A stretch of DNA of 64,000 bases from Peribacillus tepidiphilus (lineage in GTDB: Bacteria > Bacillota > Bacilli > Bacillales > DSM-1321), in the NCBI RefSeq assembly GCF_009466385.1, contig NZ_WIAQ01000002.1:1-64000 (forward strand), given 5' to 3'. The notes below the pieces were generated by a model. That model had not been told where the DNA came from, did not search any database, and saw only the letters and a program-made list of their open reading frames with translations. The translations under genes were made by a program, and so were the position numbers. Every line of letters begins with the position of its first letter. Within the stretch, counting starts at the first letter, position 1. Of this stretch, positions 17,917 to 26,819 are shown one piece after another.

Positions 17917-18690
17917 ATGAACATTTATGTTTTATTAAAAAGAACATTTGATACTGAAGAAAAAATCTCATTATCTAATGGGAAAATCAACGAAGAGGGT
18001 GCAGAATTTATTATCAACCCTTATGACGAATACGCAGTTGAAGAAGCAATTCAAGTGCGAGATGCTCATGGTGGTGAAGTAACGGTAGTGACAGTTGGAA
18101 CGGAGGAATCTGAAAAGCAGCTTAGAACAGCACTAGCGATGGGTGCTGATAAAGCTGTGCTAATCAATACAGAAGATGATGTGGAAGAAGGAGACCAATT
18201 CACAACTGCAAAAATTTTGGCAGAATTCCTGAAAGATAAAGATGCCGATTTGATCCTTGCTGGAAATGTTGCGATTGATGGCGGCTCGGGACAAGTGGGT
18301 CCTAGAGTTGCTGAGCTGTTGGGAATTCCTTATATTACAACCATCACAAATCTTGAAATCGACGGCACAAAAGTAAGTGTTGTACGAGATGTAGAAGGAG
18401 ATTCTGAAGTGATTGAGACTTCACTTCCACTGCTGGTTACGGCTCAGCAAGGTCTAAACGAGCCACGTTATCCTTCTCTTCCTGGAATTATGAAAGCGAA
18501 GAAAAAGCCGCTTGAAGAGTTAGAACTAGACGACCTTGATCTGGATGAAGATGATGTGGAAGCAAAAACAAAAACGATTGAGGTTTACCTGCCTCCTAAG
18601 AAAGAAGCTGGTAGAATCCTTGAAGGTGACATTAAAGATCAAGTACAAGAGCTAGTAAAGCTTCTTCACACGGAAGCAAAAGTTATTTAA
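17917..18690 (+). CDS. etfB: Electron transfer flavoprotein beta subunit
   Basis: The beta subunit of ETF binds AMP and, with EtfA, takes electrons from acyl-CoA dehydrogenases. The 257-residue protein begins MNIYVLLKRTFDTEE and holds the family motif GNVAIDGGSGQVGPRVAELLG (about 117-137, the adenine nucleotide and recognition-loop region). TTGGAGGG precedes the ATG. It lies between fadB and etfA, which places it in fatty acid oxidation. Confidence 0.95.
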   Translation: MNIYVLLKRTFDTEEKISLSNGKINEEGAEFIINPYDEYAVEEAIQVRDAHGGEVTVVTVGTEESEKQLRTALAMGADKAVLINTEDDVEEGDQFTTAKILAEFLKDKDADLILAGNVAIDGGSGQVGPRVAELLGIPYITTITNLEIDGTKVSVVRDVEGDSEVIETSLPLLVTAQQGLNEPRYPSLPGIMKAKKKPLEELELDDLDLDEDDVEAKTKTIEVYLPPKKEAGRILEGDIKDQVQELVKLLHTEAKVI

Positions 18691-18730
18691 TTGCATATTT
18701 TTACAAATTGAGCGTTCGGGAGGTATTATG

Positions 18731-19708
18731 ATGGGTAGAAAAATTCTCGTTGTAGGTGAAGTTCGTGATCACTCGTTAAGAAACGTTTCATTTGAAGCGA
18801 TTGCTGCAGCAAAGCTTGCAAGTGATAATGGTGAAGTAGTAGGTGTCTTAATTGGAAACGAAGTGAAGAACCTAGCTGAACAGTTGATTCAATATGGTGC
18901 AGACCGAGTAGTGATTGTAGAAGATGAAAAACTAAAGCAATACACATCTGATGGTTACTCTCAAGCTTTATTAGCTGTTGTTGATTCTGAAAATCCAGAT
19001 GGAATCATTTTAGGCCATACAGCTCTTGGTAAAGACCTAGCTCCAAGAGTGGCAAGCAGATTAAATTCGGGATTAATTTCTGACGTAACTGGTTTGGAGG
19101 AAGCAGGTGGCAATCTTGTATTCACTCGTCCGATTTATTCCGGAAAAGCTTTTGAAAAGAAGATTGTTACAGATGGTCTAATCTTTGCAACGATTCGTCC
19201 AAACAATATTCATCCACTAGAAAAAGATGCCTCCAGAAGTGGTGAAGTGACAACACTTTCTGTTGAAATTAAAGATTTAAGAACCGTTATTAAAGAAGTC
19301 GTACGCAAAGCAAGTGAAGGTGTAGATCTTTCTGAAGCGAAGGTTGTTATTGCAGGGGGACGCGGAGTAAAGAGCGCTGAAGGCTTTGAGCCGTTAAAAG
19401 AGCTAGCCAATGTATTAGGCGGTGCAGTAGGTGCTTCACGTGGTGCATGTGACGCTGATTATTGCGACTATTCACTACAAATTGGTCAAACAGGAAAAGT
19501 GGTAACGCCTGATCTTTATATCGCATGTGGAATTTCCGGTGCAATCCAGCACTTAGCTGGAATGTCCAACTCAAAAGTAATTGTGGCGATTAATAAAGAT
19601 CCTGAAGCTAACATCTTCAAGGTAGCAGACTACGGTATTGTAGGCGACCTGTTTGAGGTCGTTCCGATTCTTACAGAGGAATTTAAAAAGCTAAAGGTTA
19701 ATGCCTAA
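18731..19708 (+). CDS. etfA: Electron transfer flavoprotein alpha subunit
   Basis: The alpha subunit of ETF carries the FAD. The protein of about 325 residues has an N-terminal alpha/beta domain and the C-terminal FAD-binding domain with GGRGVKS (about 215), GASRGACDA (about 237) and QIGQTGKVVTPDLYIACG (about 252-269). GGGAGG lies 7 bases before the ATG at 18731; the ATG at 18728 directly before it is also possible. It closes the operon and is followed by a terminator. Confidence 0.95.
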   Translation: MGRKILVVGEVRDHSLRNVSFEAIAAAKLASDNGEVVGVLIGNEVKNLAEQLIQYGADRVVIVEDEKLKQYTSDGYSQALLAVVDSENPDGIILGHTALGKDLAPRVASRLNSGLISDVTGLEEAGGNLVFTRPIYSGKAFEKKIVTDGLIFATIRPNNIHPLEKDASRSGEVTTLSVEIKDLRTVIKEVVRKASEGVDLSEAKVVIAGGRGVKSAEGFEPLKELANVLGGAVGASRGACDADYCDYSLQIGQTGKVVTPDLYIACGISGAIQHLAGMSNSKVIVAINKDPEANIFKVADYGIVGDLFEVVPILTEEFKKLKVNA

Positions 19709-19714
19709 TCTTTT

Positions 19715-19750
19715 ACCCGGTAGTTCATGAAACTGCCGGGTTTGCTTTTT
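19715..19750 (+). terminator. Terminator of fadB-etfBA
   Basis: ACCCGGTAGTT (19715-19725) pairs with AACTGCCGGGT (19731-19741), one mismatch, followed by TTGCTTTTT. Confidence 0.8.
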
Positions 19751-19869
19751 AGATAAGATGATCTCTTTGATAACCGCCAAGATTCATCTTCCACTTAAGT
19801 CGGAATACTTTCTATGGAATAGGGAAACTTAGCAATGAAGCAAATTATTAGCATCAATGAAATAATCAG

Positions 19870-19878
19870 TGGTATACT
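19870..19878 (+). promoter_or_regulatory. trxA extended -10 promoter
   Basis: TGGTATACT is an extended -10 (TGn plus TATACT, 19873-19878) with no good -35 element. It lies 43 bases before trxA. Confidence 0.5.
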
Positions 19879-19921
19879 GTGTTTAGAAATTTTTAGAATG
19901 ATTTTAGGAGGATTACAGTAA

Positions 19922-20236
19922 ATGGCTATTGTTAATGCAACTGATCAAACTTTTACAACTGAAACTAGCGAAGGTCTTGTATTAGCGGACTTCTGGGCTC
20001 CATGGTGCGGACCTTGTAAAATGATCGCTCCTGTATTGGAAGAGCTTGATGCCGAAATGGGTGATAAAGTAAAAATTGTTAAGGTAGATGTTGATGAAAA
20101 TCAAGAAACTGCCGGTAAATTTGGTGTCATGAGTATTCCTACTCTTGTGGTTTTAAAAGATGGCCAGGTAGTGGATAAAGTTGTTGGTTTCCAACCAAAA
20201 GAAGCACTTGCTGAATTATTAAACAAACACGCTTAA
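19922..20236 (+). CDS. trxA: Thioredoxin
   Basis: A 104-residue cytoplasmic disulfide reductant. The active site WCGPC is at 28-32 and the cis-proline loop SIPT at 71-74; the fold is complete with no extension. TTAGGAGG lies before the ATG. In B. subtilis uvrC follows directly; here 14.5 kb of accessory genes lie between. Confidence 0.97.
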   Translation: MAIVNATDQTFTTETSEGLVLADFWAPWCGPCKMIAPVLEELDAEMGDKVKIVKVDVDENQETAGKFGVMSIPTLVVLKDGQVVDKVVGFQPKEALAELLNKHA

Positions 20237-20243
20237 TGGTAAA

Positions 20244-20276
20244 AAATCTCCGTCATTTTTTGGCGGAGATTTTTTT
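20244..20276 (+). terminator. trxA terminator
   Basis: AAATCTCCG (20244-20252) pairs with CGGAGATTT (20264-20272), followed by T's. Confidence 0.85.
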
Positions 20277-20335
20277 GGAATCTGATGCTTGTAAAAAAGT
20301 ACATAAGAATATGAACAAATCCAAAAAAATACTCA

Positions 20336-20390
20336 TTGACACTGAGAATCATTCTCTCTATAATAACATATGTAATGAAAATCATTATCA
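20336..20390 (+). promoter_or_regulatory. Fur-controlled promoter of the lipoprotein gene
   Basis: TTGACA (20336-20341), a 17-bp spacer and TATAAT (20359-20364). TGAGAATCATTCTCT (20343-20357) fills the spacer and TGAAAATCATTATCA (20376-20390) covers the transcript start. Both fit the 7-1-7 Fur box TGATAATNATTATCA. Tight repression by iron-loaded Fur is expected. Confidence 0.85.
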
Positions 20391-20419
20391 ACTATGTGGG
20401 GTATAGGGGGATACATAAC

Positions 20420-21625
20420 ATGAGAAAAAAAGAATTAAAGAAGATCTTTGCAGGCTTCTTAATGACAAGTGTCATCTTGGCTGGCTGCAATAATACCAAT
20501 GAAGCAGAGAAAAAAGAAGAGCCAGCTCAAGAATCAACACAAAAGGCTGAAGAGAAAAAAGAAGAAACACCTGCTTTTGATATTAATCAAACTGCAACTG
20601 CCAAAGAAGTTTCTGCTTACCTTTCTATAAAGCAAGAGCTTGAAAAAATGAAAGAAAATCAACAAGTAAACTGGGATCAAGTTATTTCTACTTATACTAG
20701 TGACCTGCAAAACAGCATCAACGAGATTAACAGCGAATACCAACAAGCAACACAAGTGGCTTTAGAGTCAGGGAAATCAGGAGATGTAGATCAAAATATT
20801 GCTCGCCAGTTATTTGATAAAACAACCCAATCTTATTTTTATCAAAAACAAAAACGTCTCCAACAAGAAATCAGTGAGCTTTTAGCTTCAGGAAAAACAG
20901 AGGAAGCTAAGAATGCGTTTGAAGAAGTAAAGCTCTTAGCTAATGAAGTGTTCATCCCGACTGCAACAAAACGAGACGAGTTATACAGCTTATCTGGTGA
21001 AGCAAGTATTGTAGAAAACATTCATTCAGGGATTACTACACAAGAGGAAGCATTGAACAGTGGAAACGCTGATGACTTTAAAGTATTCTCCCAAATTACT
21101 GATAAATCTATTTACAAGAGCTACTATCTTGCGGCTAATTCTTATGCCGAGAAAATTGAAGCAGCTGTAAAAGAAGGAAAAGAAGATCTTGAATTGAAAA
21201 ACATGCAAGCAGAAGCGTGGGGTTTCTATCAAGCTATTAAAGAATCACTTTCCGGTGGAGATGAAGCAGCAGCAACGAAGCTAAATGATATTTTTTCTTT
21301 AGACAAAACAAATGCAAAGGATATCAAAGCTGAAGAAGTAAATACATTATTCGTATCAGCGATAAAAGGGAAAATCAAAGGCTATCATGAAAAAGCCCCA
21401 GCTGAACTAGAAGCTGGCAATACTACTGAAGCTAGAGTAAAAGCATTAGAAGGCAACATGTTCATGAAAATGCTTGAAATGAAATTGAATGAAAAACTAG
21501 GTGCAGAACAAGCTAAAGCCGCGTTTGAAACTGCTCAAAAATGGTATGACGCAATTGCTGCAGGCAATGCAGAAGAAGCAAAAACACATAGTGAGGCAGT
21601 ATTAGCTGTTCTTGAGCAATTATAA
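20420..21625 (+). CDS. Fur-regulated lipoprotein of unknown function
   Basis: The 401-residue precursor has a lipoprotein signal (basic MRKKELKK, hydrophobic stretch, ILAGC with lipidated C23), then a low-complexity Glu/Lys linker (about 25-55) and a fully helical exported domain. The last third (about 340-400, with ARVKALEGNMFMKMLEMKL and EQAKAAFETAQKW) resembles in pattern the helical segment of the FTR1 accessory protein at 31456-32208. A middle segment near 150-210 has similar spacing, so it may be an internal repeat. Two Fur boxes suggest a role in iron binding or delivery. The precise family is not recognised. TAGGGGG precedes the ATG. Confidence 0.7.
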   Translation: MRKKELKKIFAGFLMTSVILAGCNNTNEAEKKEEPAQESTQKAEEKKEETPAFDINQTATAKEVSAYLSIKQELEKMKENQQVNWDQVISTYTSDLQNSINEINSEYQQATQVALESGKSGDVDQNIARQLFDKTTQSYFYQKQKRLQQEISELLASGKTEEAKNAFEEVKLLANEVFIPTATKRDELYSLSGEASIVENIHSGITTQEEALNSGNADDFKVFSQITDKSIYKSYYLAANSYAEKIEAAVKEGKEDLELKNMQAEAWGFYQAIKESLSGGDEAAATKLNDIFSLDKTNAKDIKAEEVNTLFVSAIKGKIKGYHEKAPAELEAGNTTEARVKALEGNMFMKMLEMKLNEKLGAEQAKAAFETAQKWYDAIAAGNAEEAKTHSEAVLAVLEQL

Positions 21626-21634
21626 TCCATGTAG

Positions 21635-21663
21635 GAAAAGTCGCAATTTGCGGCTTTTCTTTA
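21635..21663 (+). terminator. Terminator after the lipoprotein gene
   Basis: GAAAAGTCGC (21635-21644) pairs with GCGGCTTTTC (21650-21659), one G-U pair, followed by a short T-rich stretch. Confidence 0.65.
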
Positions 21664-21689
21664 TGTCTTGCTTAAAGCTCCTTTAATCT

Positions 21690-21738
21690 GAGCTAAGCAG
21701 ACGCTGTCTACTATTCGACTTGTTCAGCTTCAAGCACC
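21690..21738 (+). repeat. Short intergenic repeat, GAGCTAAGCAG type, copy 2
   Basis: GAGCTAAGCAGACGCT (21690-21705) matches the copy at 9217-9232. The following TTCAGCTTCAAGCACC may be its partner arm. Confidence 0.4.
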
Positions 21739-21788
21739 GGCTTCTATGATTATGTTATAATTCTTTTGTTGTGAAAGAAGGTGACTAT

Positions 21789-22733
21789 ATGAAAGTAATT
21801 GTGACAGGTGGAGCAGGGTTTATTGGCCATCACCTTGTAAAATATTTGGTTCAACTAGAATATAAGGTGTACATCATTGATAACTTTGATGATTATTATT
21901 CACCTCAAAGAAAAAGAAAACAGCTTGAGAGTATTGGATATAGTAATCACTATCAATTGATTGAAGCTGATTTATTGCAGGAAGATCAGGTCCATCACAT
22001 TTTTCAAAAAATCAAGCCTGACATTGTTGTGCATCTTGCAGCTCTTCCAGGGGTTTCTTATTCTTTAGAAAATCCACATGCTTACATTGAAAAAAACATT
22101 GAAATGACTGTAAACGTTTTAAAAGCAGCAGGTATAAATCATGTGAAGCACGTTGTTTTTGCTTCATCATCCTCTGTTTATGGTGATCAAAAAAACGTAC
22201 CTCTCATGGAAGAAATGGCAAATGGGAAAGTTATATCACCATATGCAGCTTCCAAATACAGCGCTGAATCCTTCTGTCAAGCCTACAGCCATATTTATTC
22301 CTTCCAATTGACGATTCTTCGTTTTTTTACAGTCTTTGGACCCTTCGGAAGACCAGATATGGCAATCGGTAAGTTTATTTCAAAACTGTTAAGAAATGAG
22401 GAAATCACTTTATTTGGTCAGGGAGTTTCACGGGATTTTACATATGTAGACGACATTGTTCGTGGAATTGAATTAGCCATGAAAAGAAAAGGAGAAAACG
22501 AAATATACAATCTCGGAGCAGGACATCCGGTTACAATGGAAGAGCTTTTATTGGAATTAAAAAAATTCTTCCCTCATATGCAGGTTAAGCAGGAAAAATA
22601 CCGGTTAGGAGATGTGAGTGCGACTTGGGCAGATATTTCAAAAGCAACAAAACAGCTTGGATTCAAGCCGACCGTTTCTTTTCAAGAAGGCATAAAACGT
22701 ACTGTACAGTGGGCTAAAGAATATGAAGTTTAA
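21789..22733 (+). CDS. NAD-dependent nucleotide-sugar epimerase/dehydratase
   Basis: The 314-residue short-chain dehydrogenase of the extended class has the NAD-binding GGAGFIG (7-13), the SSSVYG segment with the catalytic Ser/Thr (about 126-131) and Y152-x3-K156 (YAASK). A FTVFGPFGRPDMA substrate-binding loop follows. It most resembles UDP-glucose or UDP-glucuronate 4-epimerases, but the substrate cannot be fixed. GAAGGTGA precedes the ATG; the GTG 18 bases upstream is less likely. It starts a cluster with a phosphodiesterase and a glycosyltransferase. Confidence 0.82.
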   Translation: MKVIVTGGAGFIGHHLVKYLVQLEYKVYIIDNFDDYYSPQRKRKQLESIGYSNHYQLIEADLLQEDQVHHIFQKIKPDIVVHLAALPGVSYSLENPHAYIEKNIEMTVNVLKAAGINHVKHVVFASSSSVYGDQKNVPLMEEMANGKVISPYAASKYSAESFCQAYSHIYSFQLTILRFFTVFGPFGRPDMAIGKFISKLLRNEEITLFGQGVSRDFTYVDDIVRGIELAMKRKGENEIYNLGAGHPVTMEELLLELKKFFPHMQVKQEKYRLGDVSATWADISKATKQLGFKPTVSFQEGIKRTVQWAKEYEV

Positions 22734-23016
22734 ATCGGTTAAATGGATTGGATCTGCAATCTGGGTGAACAGTGTGACGATTATCAGTCAAGTTTTTCAA
22801 ATTGCACCTGGAGGGCTAGCAACCTATGAAGCTACTATGAGTATTGCATTATCTTCAATAGGATTTGAAATGAAGCTGGGTCTTCATTTAGCTCTTGTCA
22901 GTCATTTTATGAAATTTATTTTTTCCTATATAACGGGAATATATGCCTTAGTGGTTCATCCAATTGATTGGGATTGGATAAAAAACCGAATAAAGAGGGG
23001 AGGAAATTCACTTTGA
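22723..23016 (+). pseudogene. Truncated flippase-like (LPG synthase TM family) protein
   Basis: This 97-codon ORF starts inside the last codons of the epimerase gene. It contains QIAPGGLATYEATM (about 26-39), the PGG-x3-(F/Y)E motif of the lysylphosphatidylglycerol synthase/flippase transmembrane family (PF03706), and the final two helices. Full-length members have about 300 residues, so some 200 residues are missing. MKFKSVKWIG may be the old N-terminus joined in frame to the C-terminal part by an internal deletion; this is inference. It is open and could still be translated. Confidence 0.6.
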
Positions 23017-24479
23017 AAAGTGCTTCTAAATTTGAAAAGGTAGCTGCACGCTGCTGGAACTTGTTAAATGAAGGGAAGCCGTTTACACCAATATTTACTG
23101 TCGGCACCATGCTTTTATTTTATATAGGCAGCTGGGGGGAAGCTTCTTTTTGGAGCAATATGGGTCTATCTTTATTGTTGACACTGCCCTTATTTATCCT
23201 TTTCTTTATTTATGATTTTCCATTGTTTTTAAGAAATTATCTTTGGCTACCATTTGTTGCTTATCTCTTAATATGGAACGATGTTTCCTTGCCCCTTTTA
23301 TTTTTTTCGATCGGGCTCTATTTCTTTTTTACAGTCTTTTTTTGGGGAACTTTGTACTATCATTTGCGAATCGGTACAGATTGGCTCAATTTTACACGGT
23401 TCTGGAAGCTTGTCTTAAAAAATAGTGATTCAACAAGCGGCAACGCTCAAGAACAGCTTCCTAAATTTCTTTTGCTTTTGTCAGTATGGCAATACCTGTT
23501 CGAAAAGCTTCAAGCAGGATACTCAGTATCTATTTCAACACTTGGTCTTTTTTACGGTGGTTTAATGCTGTATACCTGGATTCTTCACCGCTATCTATTC
23601 GATTGGAAACCATCGATGTACAGCGAATACACAAATAACGTTCCAGAGAATAAAAAAGCGATCAATGAAAAAGTAATCGTATTGGTTGTCGATGGCATGA
23701 GGAAGGAACGCTTTTACGAAGCGAATACTCCATTTTTAGATTATCTAAAAAACAATGGGACAGAATATACAAACATGGAAACGGTATACCCAGCCCGAAC
23801 GGTTGTATGCTTTACTTCCATGTTTACGGGTACCTATCCTTTTGAACACGGTATCACTTCCAATATGGTTTGGAAGCTAGGGATAAAAACGGAAAGTATT
23901 TTTGATTCATTAAGAAAAGTAGGGAAAAAAGGAAGATTACTTGGGATTGCTCACCTTGTCGATTCAATGGGTAATGATGTAGAAACAGTGACTGCCGTGA
24001 TGCATAAGGACGAAGCAGATCGAAACATTATCAATAAAGCAAAGAAGATTATGGAAGAGCAAGATCCAGATTTAATGATTGTACAGCTGATTGGGACTGA
24101 TCAAATCGGACATAGTCGCGGTGTTCTTTACGATGAATATATTGAAAAAATTGAAGAAGCAGATGCTCTATTGAAGGATTATGTTGAATGGCTTGAGGAA
24201 AAAGGAAAGCTGAATAATGCCACAATCATTGTTTGCGCTGATCATGGACAAGCAGACGGGATCGGCGGGCATGGCCACCTGGATGAAGGAGAGCGCTACG
24301 TACCATTCTTTATGTACGGCCCCCACATTGAGAAAGGGAAAGTGGTTGAAGAAAAGCATAGCCTTGTATCTGTTGCACCAACAATTGCCTATCTATTAGG
24401 TGCTCCTTATCCGAGCCGCAGCCGGGGGAAGGTGCTTATTGAAGCTTTTAAAAAAAGAGGAGTAATAAAGGATGAATAA
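23013..24479 (+). CDS. Membrane-anchored alkaline phosphatase-superfamily phosphodiesterase
   Basis: The 488-residue protein has an N-terminal region with several membrane helices (about 25-190) and a C-terminal type I phosphodiesterase/nucleotide-pyrophosphatase-like domain. The metal and nucleophile motifs are VLVVDGM (about 225), YPARTVV with the likely Thr nucleophile, LIGTDQIGH, and CADHGQADGIGGHGH near 410-425. GGGGAGG supports the TTG start at 23013; an upstream in-frame start at 22968 lacks a site. Its end overlaps the glycosyltransferase gene by 8 bases. It may act on a lipid-linked or headgroup phosphodiester; the substrate is unknown. Confidence 0.78.
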   Translation: MKSASKFEKVAARCWNLLNEGKPFTPIFTVGTMLLFYIGSWGEASFWSNMGLSLLLTLPLFILFFIYDFPLFLRNYLWLPFVAYLLIWNDVSLPLLFFSIGLYFFFTVFFWGTLYYHLRIGTDWLNFTRFWKLVLKNSDSTSGNAQEQLPKFLLLLSVWQYLFEKLQAGYSVSISTLGLFYGGLMLYTWILHRYLFDWKPSMYSEYTNNVPENKKAINEKVIVLVVDGMRKERFYEANTPFLDYLKNNGTEYTNMETVYPARTVVCFTSMFTGTYPFEHGITSNMVWKLGIKTESIFDSLRKVGKKGRLLGIAHLVDSMGNDVETVTAVMHKDEADRNIINKAKKIMEEQDPDLMIVQLIGTDQIGHSRGVLYDEYIEKIEEADALLKDYVEWLEEKGKLNNATIIVCADHGQADGIGGHGHLDEGERYVPFFMYGPHIEKGKVVEEKHSLVSVAPTIAYLLGAPYPSRSRGKVLIEAFKKRGVIKDE

Positions 24480-25236
24480 GCAAAAAGTGATTGTGTTTTT
24501 ACCTGCTCTAAATGAAGAGGATTCTATTGGAGATGTTATTAGGAATATTCCTCGTCATTTTCATCCACTTATTGAAGTAGAAGTGCTAGTCATAGATGAC
24601 GGTTCCACTGATGATACCGTACTGCGTGCAAAAGAAGCTGGAGCCGATTATATTTGGAGTGCGAAGAAAAACATGGGATTGGGTGCTGCAGTCAGGACTG
24701 GCTTGTCAGAATGCGTTAGGCTCGGGGCGGATATCGGTGTAATGATTGATGCTGACCGCGAATATCCTCCTGAGCAAATTCCAGACTTAATTGCACCTAT
24801 TTTAAAAGGAGAAGCAGACTACACAATGGGTTCTCGCTTCATGAATAAAGTAAGAGGCATGAAATTTCATAGAAGAATCGGAAATTATGTGTTTACATTG
24901 CTCCAATCCATCCTATTGAGGAAGTGGATTGTAGATGGGCAATCTGGAATGAGAGCTTTTTCAAGACAAGCGATGGAGCATGCTGAAATCATTCATAACT
25001 ATAATTATGCTCAGGTTCTTACGCTGAATCTTGTCAGAAAAGGCTTTCGGATAAAAGAAGTCCCGATCTCTTATAAAGTGAGAACGACTGGACAGTCCTT
25101 TATCACATTTAGAGGATATGTATCTTCCGTTTTGCCAGCCATTATGAAAGAAATAAGACGACCAGTGAAAAAAGTCGTCGTAGATGAGAAAGCTCATAAA
25201 ATTTTTGAAGAAAAAATGATGTTCGGGAATCACTAA
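24472..25236 (+). CDS. Family 2 glycosyltransferase (dolichol-phosphate mannosyltransferase-like)
   Basis: The 254-residue GT-A enzyme has the nucleotide-binding PALNEEDSIG (11-20) and IDDGSTDDT (41-49), the metal-binding D93-A-D95 (MIDADREYPP), and the later GQSGMRAFSR acceptor motif. It has no C-terminal membrane helix, so it probably works at the inner membrane face on a polyprenyl-phosphate acceptor. It is translationally coupled to the phosphodiesterase gene. The sugar is unknown. Confidence 0.82.
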   Translation: MNKQKVIVFLPALNEEDSIGDVIRNIPRHFHPLIEVEVLVIDDGSTDDTVLRAKEAGADYIWSAKKNMGLGAAVRTGLSECVRLGADIGVMIDADREYPPEQIPDLIAPILKGEADYTMGSRFMNKVRGMKFHRRIGNYVFTLLQSILLRKWIVDGQSGMRAFSRQAMEHAEIIHNYNYAQVLTLNLVRKGFRIKEVPISYKVRTTGQSFITFRGYVSSVLPAIMKEIRRPVKKVVVDEKAHKIFEEKMMFGNH

Positions 25237-25244
25237 TCTATTTT

Positions 25245-25299
25245 GATAAGCGTTTTTAATCAGACTGAATGCGCGAGAAATTTACTTTGTCTACAATCT
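25245..25299 (-). repeat. Dispersed element copy D (partial)
   Basis: Read on the minus strand: the arm TGTAGACAAAGTAAATTT, then TTCAGTCTGATTAAAAACGC. This matches the arm and the start of the core of copy A at 14022-14070. The rest of the core and the second hairpin are missing. A terminator hairpin (25314-25331) lies directly beside the arm, as in the other copies. Confidence 0.7.
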
Positions 25300-25313
25300 A
25301 ATATAACCGGCAC

Positions 25314-25331
25314 TCGCCGGTTATTTTTTTT
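25314..25331 (+). terminator. Terminator after the glycosyltransferase cluster
   Basis: TAACCGG, a short loop and CCGGTTA, followed by eight T's. Confidence 0.8.
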
Positions 25332-25452
25332 GATTGAAAAAAATATTTTCTTTCGTTATTCTCTTTTATTCATCCTCCATTCTTAATAAAACAAGCCTTC
25401 AGTTAAATAAACATTTACTTTTATGCAAAGAATTGAATAATCATTTATACAT

Positions 25453-25470
25453 TTGTGAATATTTTCACAA
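25453..25470 (+). promoter_or_regulatory. CRP/FNR-type operator upstream of arcA
   Basis: TTGTGAATATTTTCACAA is a near-perfect palindrome of the TGTGA-N6-TCACA class, about 64 bp before the transcript start predicted from TATGAT at 25514-25519. That is close to a class I activator position. ArcR, encoded at the end of the operon, is the likely ligand; an FNR or other Crp-family protein is possible. Confidence 0.8.
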
Positions 25471-25557
25471 GTAAAATGTCAGCGCTTTCACAATTCGGAA
25501 TTTCTTTTCCTTTTATGATAAAAGCGTACTAAAGATTACGAAAAAGGAGGAAAAAAC

Positions 25558-26790
25558 ATGAAGCACCCTCTCCACGTTACATCTGAAATAGGGGAACTAA
25601 AGACGGTCCTTCTTCACCGACCAGGAGGAGAAGTTGAGAACTTAACGCCGGAATATTTGCATCGCTTACTCTTTGATGACATCCCCTACCTCCCGGCGAT
25701 CCAAAAAGAACACGATTATTTTGCAAATGCTTTAAGGAACAGAGGGATTGAAGTCCTTTACCTAGATAAGCTGATGACAGAAGCACTGCATTCAGAAGAA
25801 ATTCGTGTTCAATTCATTGAACAACTTTTAATTGAAAGTAAATCAAACATTAACGGAGCATACCAAAATTTAAAAGAATACTTATTATCATTTCCTACTG
25901 ATCAGATGGTTCGAAAAGTTATGGCTGGAATTTTAAAATCTGAAATCGAGGAAGAAAAGAAAGTTCATCTTTATGAATTTATGGCAGATCATTACCCATT
26001 CTACCTCGATCCAATGCCAAACTTGTATTTTACTAGAGATCCGGCTGCAGTTGTAGGAAACGGAATAACCATAAACAGAATGCGTGAAGGAGCAAGGCGG
26101 CGCGAATCCTTATTTATGGAATATATTATCAAATTTCATCCTAGATTTTCAAAGCATTCTATTCCGATCTGGTACAACCGTGACGAACGTTTTCCTTTGG
26201 AAGGTGGCGACCAGCTTATCTTAAGTAAAGAAGTGATTGCGATAGGAGTAAGCGCGCGAACCTCAGCCCAAGCAATTGAAAAGCTTGCATTGCAGCTTTT
26301 TGACCAGCAATCAAGCATACAAAAAGTAGTTGCTGTCGAAATTCCTAAATCAAGAGCCTTTATGCATCTTGACACTGTATTCACAATGGTTGATTATGAC
26401 AAATTCACAATCCATCCTGCCATTGAAGGTCCAGATGGAAATATGAGAATTTACATTCTTGAAAAAGGAAAAGAACCAAACCGATTGGTAATTCATGAGA
26501 GAACGAACCTTACTGAAACATTGAAAGAGGTTTTACATTTAGACGAGATCGTTCTTATTCCATGCGGTGGAGGAGATATTATTGCTTCAGCTCGCGAACA
26601 GTGGAATGACGGCTCTAATACCCTTGCTATTGCACCGGGTGTTGTTGTCACATATGACCGAAACTATGTTTCAAATGAAATGCTCCGTAAAAACGGTGTA
26701 GAAGTAATCGAAGTTTTAAGCTCTGAGCTTTCAAGAGGACGAGGCGGTCCACGCTGTATGAGCATGCCGATTTTACGTGAAGATATTTAA
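25558..26790 (+). CDS. arcA: Arginine deiminase
   Basis: It hydrolyses arginine to citrulline and ammonia, the first step of the ADI pathway, giving ATP without oxygen. The 410-residue protein has the family motifs [11 protein letters not shown] (about 155), [17 protein letters not shown] with catalytic His, and the nucleophile C400 in [10 protein letters not shown] near the end. AAAGGAGG precedes the ATG. It opens the arcA-arcB-arcD-arcC-arcR set under the palindrome at 25453-25470. Confidence 0.97.
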   Translation: MKHPLHVTSEIGELKTVLLHRPGGEVENLTPEYLHRLLFDDIPYLPAIQKEHDYFANALRNRGIEVLYLDKLMTEALHSEEIRVQFIEQLLIESKSNINGAYQNLKEYLLSFPTDQMVRKVMAGILKSEIEEEKKVHLYEFMADHYPFYLDPMPNLYFTRDPAAVVGNGITINRMREGARRRESLFMEYIIKFHPRFSKHSIPIWYNRDERFPLEGGDQLILSKEVIAIGVSARTSAQAIEKLALQLFDQQSSIQKVVAVEIPKSRAFMHLDTVFTMVDYDKFTIHPAIEGPDGNMRIYILEKGKEPNRLVIHERTNLTETLKEVLHLDEIVLIPCGGGDIIASAREQWNDGSNTLAIAPGVVVTYDRNYVSNEMLRKNGVEVIEVLSSELSRGRGGPRCMSMPILREDI

Positions 26791-26819
26791 TACTACTACT
26801 TATTAAGGAGGAAGGAAAA

